NCBI GenBank assembly: GCA_965215355.1
Contig: CBDCDJ010000007.1
Location: 3,348,001 to 3,412,000 of the forward strand
Direction of reading: 5' to 3'
Source: CBDCDJ01 sp965215355
Lineage (GTDB): Bacteria; Deinococcota; Deinococci; Deinococcales; Trueperaceae
Length of the DNA: 64,000 bases
The translations under genes were made by a program, and so were the position numbers. The notes below the pieces were generated by a model. That model was given only the letters and a program-made list of their open reading frames with translations. It had not been told where the DNA came from and made no database searches. Below are positions 15,260 to 24,735 of this stretch, piece after piece (position 1 is the stretch's first letter; each line of letters begins with the position of its first letter).

Positions 15260-16753
15260 TTAGAACTGCCGACTCCACTCCTTCGGCCACCGCTCGACCA
15301 CGATTTTCGTCTGCGTATAAAACTCGACCCCGTGCCGCCCCTGCGCGTGCAAATCACCGAAGAAACTGTCATTCCAACCCGAGAACGGAAAAAACGCCAT
15401 CGGCGCGGCCACGCCCAAGTTGATGCCGACGTTGCCCGCGTCCACCCGGTGGCGAAACTCCCTTGCCGCCGCCCCGGACGAGGTGAACAGACACGCCTGG
15501 TTGCCGTAGGGCCGGTTGTTGACGAGGTCAATCGCGTCCTCGACCGTCTCGACGTGCATCATGCTGAGAACGGGGCCGAAAATCTCGGTTTTGGCGGTGT
15601 TCCCGTTCGGGTTCACGTCGCCGAGGACGGTGGGGTGGACGAAGTAGCCGTTGGCGAACTCGTCGCCATCGACCTTCTTGCCGCGCCCGTCGACCAGCAG
15701 CTTCGCGCCTTCCTGTTCGCCCTTGCCGATAAGACCTTCGATGCGCTCCTTGCTCTCATGGCTGATGACCGGCCCCATCTGCACGCCGTCGCCTAAGCCG
15801 TAGCCCGTCTTGCGGTTTTCAGCGTCCTCGATGATGCGTTTGACGAACTCGTCTTTGGCCGCGCCCACAGTGACTGCAACCGAGGTCGCCAAGCAGCGCT
15901 GACCCGCGCAGCCGAAGGCGCTGTCGGCCAAGATGCGCGTCGCCATGTCCATGTCGGCATCGGGCAGCACGACGGCGGGGTTTTTCGCGCCGCCCTGGCA
16001 CTGGGCGCGCTTGCCGCTCGCCGTCGCGCGGCTGTAGATGTACTTGGCAACCGGTGTCGAGCCGACGAACGAGACCGCCCGAACTAAGCCGTGGTCCAAA
16101 ATCGCGTCCACCGTGTCCTTGCCACCGTTGACGAGGCTGATGACGCCCTTGGGAAAACCCGCTTCTTCCAACAGCCGGAACAGGTACTGCGTCGTCAGCG
16201 GCACTTTTTCGGAAGGCTTGAGCAAAAAGGTGTTCCCCGTCGCCACCGCGTAGGGCAAGAACCACAGCGGAATCATGCCGGGAAAGTTGAACGGCGTAAT
16301 CGCTGCGACCACGCCCAGGGGCTGGCGGAACATGTGCTCGTCGATGCCTCGAGCGATGTCCTCGTTGTTGTAGCCCTGCATCAGTATCGGCATCCCGCAG
16401 GCAACTTCGACGTTTTCCAAACCGCGCTGCCACTCGCCTTTGGACTCGGCGAAGGTTTTGCCGCATTCATTGGTAATGGTTCTGGCGAGGTCGTCTAAGT
16501 GCTCCTCGAGCAACGCCCTCAGCTTAAAAAGCGGTTTGATGCGGTCGACGACGGGCACTTGCCGCCACTCGAGAAACGCCTCATGCGCCTTTGTGACGGC
16601 CTCGTCCACCTCGTCTTTCGCCGACATTGGAACCGCCGCGATAATTTCCGCTGTGGCGGGGTTGTGAACGTCAAGATAGTCCCCCGCCGCGGAGCGCTGC
16701 CACTCGCCGCCGACGAAGTTCAAAAGTTGTTCCGTGCCGCTTGCTACTGCCAT
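15260..16753 (-). CDS. mmsA: methylmalonate-semialdehyde dehydrogenase, CoA-acylating
   Basis: This 497-residue aldehyde dehydrogenase (IolA in inositol pathways) converts malonate semialdehyde to acetyl-CoA, or methylmalonate semialdehyde to propionyl-CoA. Cofactor-binding segments are PFNFPGMIPLWFLP and SFVGSTPVAKYIYS. The catalytic Cys is in GCAGQRCLATSVAV near residue 280. AGGAGG lies 5 bases before ATG 16753. As part of the iol run it should perform the final step of inositol breakdown. Confidence 0.92.
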   Translation of the reverse strand: MAVASGTEQLLNFVGGEWQRSAAGDYLDVHNPATAEIIAAVPMSAKDEVDEAVTKAHEAFLEWRQVPVVDRIKPLFKLRALLEEHLDDLARTITNECGKTFAESKGEWQRGLENVEVACGMPILMQGYNNEDIARGIDEHMFRQPLGVVAAITPFNFPGMIPLWFLPYAVATGNTFLLKPSEKVPLTTQYLFRLLEEAGFPKGVISLVNGGKDTVDAILDHGLVRAVSFVGSTPVAKYIYSRATASGKRAQCQGGAKNPAVVLPDADMDMATRILADSAFGCAGQRCLATSVAVTVGAAKDEFVKRIIEDAENRKTGYGLGDGVQMGPVISHESKERIEGLIGKGEQEGAKLLVDGRGKKVDGDEFANGYFVHPTVLGDVNPNGNTAKTEIFGPVLSMMHVETVEDAIDLVNNRPYGNQACLFTSSGAAAREFRHRVDAGNVGINLGVAAPMAFFPFSGWNDSFFGDLHAQGRHGVEFYTQTKIVVERWPKEWSRQF

Positions 16754-16786
16754 GTCATCCTCCTGACTGTTGGTTGCTTTACAAGT

Positions 16787-18013
16787 TTAGTTGAACCAGA
16801 GGGCGAAGCCGATAAACTGCCCGCCGAACACGTCCCAGATGCGCTGAAGGGTTTCGGCAGAGACGACCTCGCCCGTTTCGACGTAGGGCGCGGCGGCACC
16901 GCCTTGAATCCAGAGTACCAGGTCGAAGTCTTGCGGCTCTAAAAAAGCTCTCGGCAAGTCGATACCCTGCCCCTCCGGCAAGCGCCAGTGCGGGACGAGC
17001 TTTTCGCCGCGCCACAGGGCGCGCGTTTCTTCGACGAACAGTAACCAAGCGTCGACGACGTCTTGCGTCACCTGGACGGGCAGGACGGAGTCTTGAGAAG
17101 GATTCGGAATCCACTCGCGGTCGTTGTCGGTTTCCGCCAAAATAAAGACCCACATCAGCCCAGCTTGTTCGGTCACGGCCTGAGCGTGCTCCAAAGCCTT
17201 TGCTAAGCGTTCGGGCTCGAGCAGCGGCACGCGCAAAGCCAGGTGGACGAGGGCTATTTGGTCGACCAGGCGGCCGTCGTCCATGTCGAGCAGGTTGCCC
17301 TGCTTGTACAAGAGGTCGGCGGCAACCTCGGCACGCGGGAAAAACAGCTGCGCCGTGTAAGAAAAAAGCGTCTGGCTGTCGTGCGCCAGCACAACTTCGA
17401 CGAGGGCCATGAGCAGGTGGCTGTAACCGCGCATCCAGTGGGCGTCGCCGCGGTCGAGCCGGAGTTCCAGGGGCGCGGCTTCCTCGACGAAACGCCGGTT
17501 CAACACGGCCAGCAGCGTCGTCAGCGACTCGCCCGCGTCACGCGTCAGTTTGCCGTCGTAGTCGAGGTAGGCTTCGCTCAAGTCGAGAACCACTGCGGGG
17601 TCGCTCGTGGAACCCTCATCGCCGAGACCCGCCAGGGTGGTTTCGGCCCGCTCGAGTTGACCGTTCACCGCCTCGAGTTCGGCGCGAAAGTCGGCATAAG
17701 AAATACTTTCGGGCTGTGGATTCGTAGGCACGGGCAATCTTAAAAAGGGGATACCCAACTGCTGACCCACACTCGACTCGAGCCCATAGCGGTACCAGGC
17801 CTGCCCGAGCAGTTCCGCCGCGCGCAAAAACTGGGTCACACCTGCCGCGAAACGCACACTGGCGTTTTCAGGGTCGGCGTCCAGGCGCTCGAGGAAGGTT
17901 CGCTCTTGCTCGAGTAACGGCGTCTCGAAGTTCAGGGTTTGCTCCTGCGCCAGGCCCCAACCGGTTAACAAGCAAAGAAGGCAAAACCAGAGTCGGTACT
18001 GTCTCAAGTTCAT
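16787..18013 (-). CDS. secreted protein of unknown function, coupled to iolE
   Basis: This 408-residue protein has a signal peptide (LWFCLLCLLTGWGLAQ, cut likely after Ala-Gln). The mature part is rich in acidic helices with TPR-like spacing (NASVRFAAGVTQFLRAAELLGQAW, RLDRGDAHWMRGYSHLLMAL). I do not recognise the family. Its ATG overlaps the iolE stop by four bases, so it is translated with the inositol genes. A periplasmic or surface role in inositol use is possible but unproven. Confidence 0.75.
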   Translation of the reverse strand: MNLRQYRLWFCLLCLLTGWGLAQEQTLNFETPLLEQERTFLERLDADPENASVRFAAGVTQFLRAAELLGQAWYRYGLESSVGQQLGIPFLRLPVPTNPQPESISYADFRAELEAVNGQLERAETTLAGLGDEGSTSDPAVVLDLSEAYLDYDGKLTRDAGESLTTLLAVLNRRFVEEAAPLELRLDRGDAHWMRGYSHLLMALVEVVLAHDSQTLFSYTAQLFFPRAEVAADLLYKQGNLLDMDDGRLVDQIALVHLALRVPLLEPERLAKALEHAQAVTEQAGLMWVFILAETDNDREWIPNPSQDSVLPVQVTQDVVDAWLLFVEETRALWRGEKLVPHWRLPEGQGIDLPRAFLEPQDFDLVLWIQGGAAAPYVETGEVVSAETLQRIWDVFGGQFIGFALWFN

Positions 18014-18918
18014 AGTCCGATACGTCCCAAATAGGCCCGGTTGCGCTCGGCGTTCTCCGCGGGCGAGCCCATGCCGGGGAGCACGTCTTGTTCGACGACT
18101 ATCCAGCCATCATACCCGACCTCGTTCATGGCTTTCAGCACGCCGGGAAAGTCCACCGCGCCCGTGCCGAGTTCGCAGAACACGCCCGCGCCTATCATGT
18201 CCTGATAGTTCCAGCCGTTCTCTTTCGCCTGCTCTACGACCGCCGGGTTGAAGTCTTTGAAGTGCATCAGTTGGATGCGTTCGGCATATTTCTTGACGCC
18301 CTCGACGGGGTCGCCGCCGCCCAGCATGTAGTGCCCGGTATCGAAGACGATGCCTACCTTCTCGGGGTCGGTGCGGCGCAAAAACTCGTCGATTTCGGCG
18401 GGCGTTTCCACAAAGGTCGAGCCGTGCGGGTGCAGGGCGGTGCGGAGGCCGGTCTCACACTTGACGGCGTCCGCCACGCGGTGAATGCCCTCGACATATG
18501 TTTGCCAGCCCGCCTCGTCCAAGCCGTGTTCCGGTCCGATGCGCCCGGTGTTGTAAAAACGCTTCTGCACCGTCGAGTGGTCGTCGCCGATGTTGACGGT
18601 GCAGTGTGAACCGCCGACCTCGGCTAAGAGTTTTGCGACTTTCACTGCACGCTCTATACCCTCTTCGTGATACGCCTCGTCGTACAAGCGCACCGTCACC
18701 CAGGAGCCGACGGGCTCGAGCCCCCGCTTATGGAGCTCCTCCCGCAGCTTCCCGGGGTCACTCGGCATATAGCCCAAGTCGCCGAGTTCGGTGCCGACGA
18801 AGCCCGCTGCGGCGAGTTCGTCCAGCATCTGCGCGTAAGGAACGCGCCCGCCCGCGGCGCTGGTGTTCTCGATGGTTCCCCAGGAGCAGGGGGCGTTGGC
18901 GAGTTTGTAGTTGGTCAA
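18010..18918 (-). CDS. iolE: sugar phosphate isomerase/epimerase family protein, probably inosose dehydratase
   Basis: This protein of about 302 residues has the xylose isomerase-like TIM barrel fold. Metal-ligand regions are seen in LRTALHPHGSTFVETPAE, VGIVFDTGHYMLGGGDP and IQLMHFKDFNP. In the iol context it most likely dehydrates 2-keto-myo-inositol (IolE) or isomerises inosose (IolI). TTG 18918 overlaps the stop of the inserted vapC. An alternative TTG is at 18933. It is followed by an overlapping gene for a secreted protein. Confidence 0.78.
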   Translation of the reverse strand: MTNYKLANAPCSWGTIENTSAAGGRVPYAQMLDELAAAGFVGTELGDLGYMPSDPGKLREELHKRGLEPVGSWVTVRLYDEAYHEEGIERAVKVAKLLAEVGGSHCTVNIGDDHSTVQKRFYNTGRIGPEHGLDEAGWQTYVEGIHRVADAVKCETGLRTALHPHGSTFVETPAEIDEFLRRTDPEKVGIVFDTGHYMLGGGDPVEGVKKYAERIQLMHFKDFNPAVVEQAKENGWNYQDMIGAGVFCELGTGAVDFPGVLKAMNEVGYDGWIVVEQDVLPGMGSPAENAERNRAYLGRIGL

Positions 18919-19325
18919 AGCGGCTTGCTCCAATCTTGAAGCGCTAATTCTTCGATACGCCCGAAATGTTTTACGTTGCGTGTCGCCAGTCGCAGGCTGT
19001 TAGCAACAGCAGTTCCAGCAATAAGAAGGTCGATATCGTCCAAGGGCTTTCCCTGTCCGCGGAGTTGTGCGTAAAGTTTAGCTGAGATTGTCGCACTCGT
19101 TTTTGTAACAGGTAAAATAGTGCTACTTTCGGCCAGTGCTTCGAATGTACCTAACCGCTTCTTGGCGTCTCGGTGCCTGAGCCCGCTTAGAATCTCGTAG
19201 TAGGTGATAAGGCTAAAACTCAGCGTCCGGTGGGTTGCTAAGTAAGATTGGGTATTGGCAACGACGGTCGGTTCGCCTTTCATGAAAAGTGAGAGGATGT
19301 CGGTATCAAGCAGTGTCGGCAGCAT
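18915..19325 (-). CDS. VapC-type PIN-domain toxin inside the inositol operon
   Basis: This is a 136-residue PIN domain with TLLDTDILSLFMKG, SLITYYEILSGL, PLDDIDLLIAGTA and LATRNVKHFGRI, the pattern of VapC toxins of the tRNA(fMet)-cleaving type. Its stop overlaps the iolE start. ATG 19325 lies 20 bp inside the antitoxin gene. Frame extension beyond 19325 has no start signal. Confidence 0.86.
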   Translation of the reverse strand: MLPTLLDTDILSLFMKGEPTVVANTQSYLATHRTLSFSLITYYEILSGLRHRDAKKRLGTFEALAESSTILPVTKTSATISAKLYAQLRGQGKPLDDIDLLIAGTAVANSLRLATRNVKHFGRIEELALQDWSKPL

Positions 19326-19554
19326 GACGTTTGCGTCTCGAGGTATCCCGCCGCCGCGTTTGCATCTCGTTGAGAAAGTCCTCGAACTCAGCTTCCGGCA
19401 TGTCTTTCCAGCACCCGGCAAAGCTCATGATGTCGGGTTTCGAACGGTTCGCCTCGAGGCCGAGCCGAAAATGGTGAATGAGGTTGAAAATATCTTCCAA
19501 CTGCTCGTCCGGTAAACGGTTGACTTCCTCTACAACCTTTTCGCGTATCGTCAT
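19306..19554 (-). CDS. VapB-type antitoxin
   Basis: This 82-residue protein has the helical start TIREKVVEEVNRLPDEQLEDIFNLIHHFRLG, as in DUF2281/VapB-like antitoxins. The tail CWKDMPEAEFEDFLNEMQTRRR is typical of partners of PIN toxins. GGGAAGGT precedes ATG 19554. It lies in the iolD-iolE junction. Confidence 0.8.
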   Translation of the reverse strand: MTIREKVVEEVNRLPDEQLEDIFNLIHHFRLGLEANRSKPDIMSFAGCWKDMPEAEFEDFLNEMQTRRRDTSRRKRHAADTA

Positions 19555-19599
19555 AAAAGACCTTCCCGGTGAAACTTTTCAGTTCAATCTAAGAACCAA

Positions 19600-21480
19600 T
19601 TACTCAAAAACCACCTGCTTTTTCTTGGCCTCATCGTACTGCTTCCGCGCCTCACGCACGCTCTGCTGACCACTCACCTCCGCCGGAGGACAGTCCCACC
19701 AACCGCCGAAATCGTAGCTACCGACGCGCTTGTCAACGTCGACCTCGACCACGACGACATTCACGCCCCGGCGACCTCGTGCGGCCTCGAGCGCCTCCCT
19801 ATAACCTTCTTCGGTATTCGTATACACCGCGTGCGCGCCCATCGCTTCGGCGTGTTTGGCGTAGTCCACGCGCACGATGTCGCCGTCGAGCAAACCCTCG
19901 TCGTTGCGGTGACGCAGCTCGAGGCCAAAGTGAGGTGTACCCGTACTTTGCTGCAAACCGTGGATGCTTTGATAGCCGTGGTTGTCCACCACGATAATAG
20001 TCAAGTCCAACCCTTCGGCGACCGCCGTGACGATTTCCGAATTCATCATGAGGTACGAGCCGTCGCCGATGAACACGACGACCTCGCGCTCGGGCTCGGC
20101 CAGTTTGACGCCTATTCCCGCCGGAATTTCGTAGCCCATGCAACTGTAGCCGTACTCCAAGTGATAGCTGTCCGGCTTCGTGGGCCGCCAGATTTTGGGG
20201 ATGTCGCCGGGGATGCTCCCGGCGGCGTTGATAACCACCGCGTCGCCGCCGACGACGTCGTTGGTGATGCCCAAGACTTCGCCCTGACTCAAGTTGTCGG
20301 GTTCTTCGACCTTTTTAATGTCGTCCACTAAAGCATCCCACTCGGCTTTCCAGCCGGAGACCCGTTCACGGTAGGCGGGGCGCGTGCCCGTATAACCGGC
20401 TTGCGAGAGAGCTTCACTAAGCGCTGTCAAGCCGCGCTTTGCGTCCGCCACCAGCGGCAGGGCGAAGAGCTTGTAGGCGTCCAGCGGCGTAACGTTGAGG
20501 CCGATAAGTTTTGCGTCTGCAGCAAAAGCTGTTCTCGAGGCCGTCGTAAAGTCGGCCAGGCGCGTGCCGACGGCGAGAATCACGTCGGCCTCACCCGCTA
20601 CCCGACTCGCCGCCGAGCCCGCGAGCGAGCCCACGTTGCCCATGCTCATGGCGTGGTCCCAGCGCAGTGCGCCTTTCCCGGCCTGTGTCTCGGTGACGGG
20701 AATGCCGAAACGCTCGGCGAAAACGGCGAGTTCGTCCGTCGCCAGGCTGTACTTCACGCCGCCACCCGCGATGATCATGGGGCGCTCGGCGTTTCGAATC
20801 AACTCGACCGCGTCCGCAATCGTTTCGGGCTCGGGGACGGGGCGGCGGATGCGCCAGACGCGTTTTTCGAACATGCTGACGGGCCACTCAAAAGCCTCGG
20901 TTTGCACATCCTCCGGCAGCGAAATCGTCACCGCGCCCGTTTCGGCCGGGTCGGTGAGGACGCGCATCGCTTCGGGCAGCGCGTGCAGCATTTGTTCGGG
21001 ACGTGAGATGCGTGTAAAAAAGCGGCTCACTGGGCGGAAGATGTCGTTAATCGAGACATCGTGCTCGGTGGGGTGTTCGACCTGTTGCAGCACCGGGTCG
21101 GGGATGCGGTTGGCGAAGTAGTCCGAGGGTAACAGCAGCACCGGAATCCGGTTGACCGTCGCCAGCGCCGCGCCCGTGACCATGTTGCTGCTGCCCGGCC
21201 CGACCGAGGCGGTGCAGGCAAACGTTGATAAACGGTTGAGGTGCCGCGCATAGGCGACCGCTGTGTGAACCTGCGCCTGCTCGTTCTGCGGGCGGTAAAA
21301 GGGCAAACCGCAGTCCAGGCCGTACTCCTGCATCGCTTGCCCCACACCGGGGACGTTGCCGTGGCCTTGGATGCCCCACATCCCGGCAATAAGGCGGTGT
21401 TCGGTGCCGTCGAGTTCGCTGTACTGCTGTGACAGAAACTTGATGAGGGCTTGGGCGACGGTTAAGCGTTGGGTTTTCAT
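19600..21480 (-). CDS. iolD: 3D-(3,5/4)-trihydroxycyclohexane-1,2-dione acylhydrolase
   Basis: This 626-residue thiamine diphosphate enzyme opens the inositol-derived ring to 5-deoxyglucuronate. The N-terminal pyrimidine-binding domain carries the activator Glu region in SELDGTEHRLIAGMWGIQGHGN. The cofactor motif GDGSYLMMNSEIVTAV...VVDNHGY near residue 475 binds the diphosphate and Mg. GGAGA lies 5 bases before ATG 21480. It is preceded by an inserted DUF2513 gene and followed by a VapBC module. Confidence 0.92.
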   Translation of the reverse strand: MKTQRLTVAQALIKFLSQQYSELDGTEHRLIAGMWGIQGHGNVPGVGQAMQEYGLDCGLPFYRPQNEQAQVHTAVAYARHLNRLSTFACTASVGPGSSNMVTGAALATVNRIPVLLLPSDYFANRIPDPVLQQVEHPTEHDVSINDIFRPVSRFFTRISRPEQMLHALPEAMRVLTDPAETGAVTISLPEDVQTEAFEWPVSMFEKRVWRIRRPVPEPETIADAVELIRNAERPMIIAGGGVKYSLATDELAVFAERFGIPVTETQAGKGALRWDHAMSMGNVGSLAGSAASRVAGEADVILAVGTRLADFTTASRTAFAADAKLIGLNVTPLDAYKLFALPLVADAKRGLTALSEALSQAGYTGTRPAYRERVSGWKAEWDALVDDIKKVEEPDNLSQGEVLGITNDVVGGDAVVINAAGSIPGDIPKIWRPTKPDSYHLEYGYSCMGYEIPAGIGVKLAEPEREVVVFIGDGSYLMMNSEIVTAVAEGLDLTIIVVDNHGYQSIHGLQQSTGTPHFGLELRHRNDEGLLDGDIVRVDYAKHAEAMGAHAVYTNTEEGYREALEAARGRRGVNVVVVEVDVDKRVGSYDFGGWWDCPPAEVSGQQSVREARKQYDEAKKKQVVFE

Positions 21481-21492
21481 AAAAGTCTCCGT

Positions 21493-21852
21493 TTACGGAA
21501 GTCCGGCGGCTTGTCGTGCGAGTTGTGTGAGCACACCCTTGAGAACGTCAATCATAAGACCTCCACCTTTTTCCTGCGCTATTTCTTTCGCCTTGTTCCA
21601 GCGAGTATCATCTCGAGCCGCAGCAAGAAATTCGGTGCCGCTCCAAGTCATGCGGATTGGCAACACGTAGGTTGCACTCCAATTAGAACTTTCTTCTACC
21701 TCGAGCAGCCCGGCGTCTTTAAGAAGCAAAAGGTGATAAGCAACTTGGTCAGAGGAAAATCCTTCTACCTCTAGCTCGAAAGGTTTGTCATAGGATTCAG
21801 CCTTTTCCACTTCTATAAAAATCTTCCTGACCAAATCCATATCACGCTTCAT
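21493..21852 (-). CDS. DUF2513 protein inside the inositol operon
   Basis: This 119-residue protein starts MKRDMDLVRKIFIEVEKAES, has HLLLLKDAGLLEV in the middle and ends in MTWSGTEFLAAARDDTRWNKAKE, the characteristic DUF2513 pattern. The family looks like a winged-helix protein and is common on phages and accessory elements. Its function is unknown. It starts 3 bases after the iolG stop and ends 12 bases before iolD. It is AT-richer than both, so it is probably an insertion. Confidence 0.82.
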   Translation of the reverse strand: MKRDMDLVRKIFIEVEKAESYDKPFELEVEGFSSDQVAYHLLLLKDAGLLEVEESSNWSATYVLPIRMTWSGTEFLAAARDDTRWNKAKEIAQEKGGGLMIDVLKGVLTQLARQAAGLP

Positions 21853-21855
21853 GGG

Positions 21856-22857
21856 TTATCTTCCAAACTCCTGCACTTTAACGATTTCTCCTGTCTCGAG
21901 CGACCCCTGCGCTGCCAGTGCCAGGCGTGAACTTCTCAGCGCGTCCTCTACGTTCGGCGTGACCGGCTCGCCTGCATGAACGTTTTTGGCAAAGGCAATG
22001 ACCTCGTTGGCGTAGGCTTCGAAAAAGCGCTCCTCGAAGTGCTGTGGATAGTCGTGGCTGACGCCGTGCTCACTCCAGACCTCGAGGTTGAGCCGGTGAC
22101 GCTTCTCGAGATGGTACTTGCCCTTCTCGCCCAAAACGTCGGTGGCGATTTCGTAGCCGTAGGCGGTATTGAGCGCGTTTTCGACGGTGCCGACCGCGCC
22201 GCTTTCGAACCGAAGGGTGGCGACGGCTAAGTTGAAGAGGTTGAAGTCTTTGAGCCGTTCGTCCCGTACCGCCGTGCCGACGGCGTAGACTTCCGTGACC
22301 TCACCGCAAAAGTAGCGCGCCGTGTCGAAGTCGTGAATACCCATGTCCACCAGAAGACCGCCCGACGTTTTGAGGAACTCGAGGCTCGTTTGAGACGGGT
22401 CGCGGCTGACGGCGCGGAAGTTTTCAATGCGGCCCAAGTCGCCGTTGTCCAAGCGCCGTCTGACTTCCAGGTACGCCGGGTCGTAGCGACGCTGAAAACC
22501 GACCTGGCAGGGAACGCCGGTTTTTTGAATGACTTGAACAACCTTGTGAGCCGCCTCGAGAGTGTGGGCCAGCGGTTTTTCGACAAAAATAGCCTTGCCC
22601 GCTTCGGCTGCTCTACAAATAAGCTCGGCGTGCGTCGGTGTGGGTGTGGTGATGAACACGGCGTCTACGTTTTTGTTCTCGAGCACCTGGTCTAAGGCGC
22701 TCACCTTCGCCCCCAGCGTCTCGGCGACCTCGGCAGCACTCTCTGGAACGAAGTCCACGACATCCGTAATCCGAACTTCGGTCAAAGTTCTCAGCACCCC
22801 GGCGTGCGTCCGGCCCATGCGGCCCGCGCCTATCATGGCGACGTTTAGTGGGGTCAT
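21856..22857 (-). CDS. iolG: myo-inositol 2-dehydrogenase
   Basis: This Gfo/Idh/MocA oxidoreductase of about 333 residues should oxidise myo-inositol to 2-keto-myo-inositol with NAD, the entry step of the pathway. The NAD motif is VAMIGAGRMGRTHAGVL. EKPLAHTLEAAHKVV holds the catalytic Lys, and DMGIHDFDTARYFCG holds the Asp and His region. ATG 22857 is chosen by homology. An in-frame extension to 22923 overlaps the ATPase gene and lacks similarity. No strong ribosome site is visible. Confidence 0.85.
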   Translation of the reverse strand: MTPLNVAMIGAGRMGRTHAGVLRTLTEVRITDVVDFVPESAAEVAETLGAKVSALDQVLENKNVDAVFITTPTPTHAELICRAAEAGKAIFVEKPLAHTLEAAHKVVQVIQKTGVPCQVGFQRRYDPAYLEVRRRLDNGDLGRIENFRAVSRDPSQTSLEFLKTSGGLLVDMGIHDFDTARYFCGEVTEVYAVGTAVRDERLKDFNLFNLAVATLRFESGAVGTVENALNTAYGYEIATDVLGEKGKYHLEKRHRLNLEVWSEHGVSHDYPQHFEERFFEAYANEVIAFAKNVHAGEPVTPNVEDALRSSRLALAAQGSLETGEIVKVQEFGR

Positions 22858-22891
22858 AGAAGAGAGAGGAGCCTGCCTTTTTGCGCAGTCC

Positions 22892-23695
22892 TCATCGCTT
22901 TTCTCGCTGGTCGCTGTGAGCAAATTCGGCGAGTTCGGCCTCGAGCGCGTCGAGTTCGTCGGTGCCCGCCATCATGCCCAGCACGTCTTCGCGGCTGACT
23001 TCTTCTTTGGCAAACGTCCCGTAGCTCTGGCCGCGTTTGAGGATGGTGAAGCGGTCGGCGACTGGGTAGGCGTGGTGGACGTTGTGGGTGATGAAGATGA
23101 CGCCCAGGCCCTTCGCCTTGGCCTGCGCGATGTACTTCAAAACCACCCCGGCCTGTTTGACCCCGAGGGCGGCGGTGGGCTCGTCGAGGATGAGGACTTT
23201 CGCGCCGAAGTAGACGGCTCTCGAGATTGCCACACACTGCCGCTCGCCGCCCGACATCGTGCCGACCGCCTGGTTGGGGTCGCGGATGTCGATGCCCATC
23301 TTCGCCATCGCCTCGACGACGGTCGCGGCGGCGAAGTCCTGGTCGAAGGTTTGGAACGGCCCCCACCCCTTGACCGGCTCCCGGCCCATGAAAAAGTTGC
23401 GCGTCACGCTCATCAAAGGTTGGACGGAAAGGTGCTGGTGCACCGTGGCGATGCCGTGGTTCTGCGCGGCCCTGGGCGAGTCGAACACCACCGGCTGCCC
23501 CTGCATCAAAATTTGCCCCGAGGTCGGTTTGTGGACGCCCGAAATCGTCTTGATGAGGGTCGACTTGCCCGCGCCGTTGTCGCCGAGGAGGCACATCACC
23601 TCGCCGGGTTGCACCGTCATCGACACGCCGTTCAGCGCGATGACCGAGCCGAAGGTCTTGACCAAGTCTCGCAGCTCGATGAGCGGGACGCTCAC
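22892..23695 (-). CDS. sugar (inositol) ABC importer ATPase, single domain
   Basis: This 267-residue ATPase has Walker A LLGDNGAGKST, signature MSGGERQCVAISRAV, Walker B VLILDEPTAALG and H-loop ITHNVHHAYPV. RbsA-type ATPases usually carry two such halves. This one has a single half, as in several inositol and ribose-like systems of Gram-positives and Deinococcota. GTG 23695 overlaps the permease stop (GTGA). The frame extends to 24145, but antisense to the permease. Confidence 0.88.
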   Translation of the reverse strand: MSVPLIELRDLVKTFGSVIALNGVSMTVQPGEVMCLLGDNGAGKSTLIKTISGVHKPTSGQILMQGQPVVFDSPRAAQNHGIATVHQHLSVQPLMSVTRNFFMGREPVKGWGPFQTFDQDFAAATVVEAMAKMGIDIRDPNQAVGTMSGGERQCVAISRAVYFGAKVLILDEPTAALGVKQAGVVLKYIAQAKAKGLGVIFITHNVHHAYPVADRFTILKRGQSYGTFAKEEVSREDVLGMMAGTDELDALEAELAEFAHSDQREKR

Positions 23696-24723
23696 TTCGC
23701 CTCCGTCGCGCGTTTGCGGATAAAGTTGTTGAACACGACCGCGATGAGGAGCATCACGCCCAAAAACACCTTGAACCAGTCGGTGTTGACGCCGGTAAAA
23801 AAGATGCCCTGCTGCACCATCCCGAAAATGAGCGCGCCGAACACCGCGCCGACGACCGAGCCGTAACCGCCGGTCAGCAGACAGCCGCCGATGACCGCCG
23901 CGATAATCGCCTCGAACTCTTTCAACAGCCCGCGGTTCACGTCCGCCGAGCCTAAGTCCACGACTTGCAAGGCGGCGAACAGCGTCGCCGTGACCGCCGT
24001 ACCCATAAACAGCAAAATGCGCACCCGGTTCACCGGCACCCCGGTGTTGCGCGCCGCCTCCGCGTCGCCGCCGACGCCAAAAATCCAGTTGCCGAACCTC
24101 GTACGCTGCAGTATCCAGGTTGCGAGGACGGCGAGGCCGAGCCACCAGAAGATAGACACCGGCAAGCCGAACAAGTCACCGCGAAAAATGGGGGCCAGCC
24201 AGTCGTTTTCAGCGGCCTCTTTCAGCCCTGAGACCTGCGTGCGCCCGGTGACGAGGCGGGTAAAGCCGATGGCCGCGCCGCGTAAAATATAGAGAAAAGC
24301 GAGGGTGACGATGAACGACGGCAACCGCGTGCGGTTGACGATGAAGCCGTTGACGTAACCGACAAGCAGCGCGAACACAAAGGCCGCGAGGATAGCGAGC
24401 CAAAAAGGCCAGCCGTACACAGCGACCGGAATCGCCATGACCATGCCCGCCGCGCCAATCATCGAGCCGATGGACAGGTCGAACTCGCCGCCTATCATCA
24501 GCAGGGCCGCGCCGATGGCGAGAATGCCGAGTTGGGCGGAGACTTCCAACCAACTGGCAATACCGCGAAAACTTAGGAACCCCTTGTCTCCCGCGACGAC
24601 GGCGAAGAAGATAAAGACAAGCACCGCCCCCGACACCGCGCCGAGTTCGGGCCGCGCCAGCAAGCGACGCCACAAGCTCAGTTGGCGGACGCGCTCGTCA
24701 CCGCCCCCGACCCTCGTTGCCAT
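23692..24723 (-). CDS. sugar (inositol) ABC importer permease, RbsC type
   Basis: This 343-residue membrane protein has eight to ten helices (AVLVFIFFAVVAG, LGILAIGAALLMIGG, FWLAILAAFVFALLVGYVNGF). The BPD_transp_2 hallmark FDLSIGSMIG is followed later by AARNTGVPVNRVRILLF at the ATPase contact. ATG 24723 fits GAGAGGTG at 5 bases better than the earlier GTG. Operon position between the binding protein and the ATPase supports inositol uptake. Confidence 0.9.
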   Translation of the reverse strand: MATRVGGGDERVRQLSLWRRLLARPELGAVSGAVLVFIFFAVVAGDKGFLSFRGIASWLEVSAQLGILAIGAALLMIGGEFDLSIGSMIGAAGMVMAIPVAVYGWPFWLAILAAFVFALLVGYVNGFIVNRTRLPSFIVTLAFLYILRGAAIGFTRLVTGRTQVSGLKEAAENDWLAPIFRGDLFGLPVSIFWWLGLAVLATWILQRTRFGNWIFGVGGDAEAARNTGVPVNRVRILLFMGTAVTATLFAALQVVDLGSADVNRGLLKEFEAIIAAVIGGCLLTGGYGSVVGAVFGALIFGMVQQGIFFTGVNTDWFKVFLGVMLLIAVVFNNFIRKRATEAK

Positions 24724-24735
24724 AGTCGTCACCTC

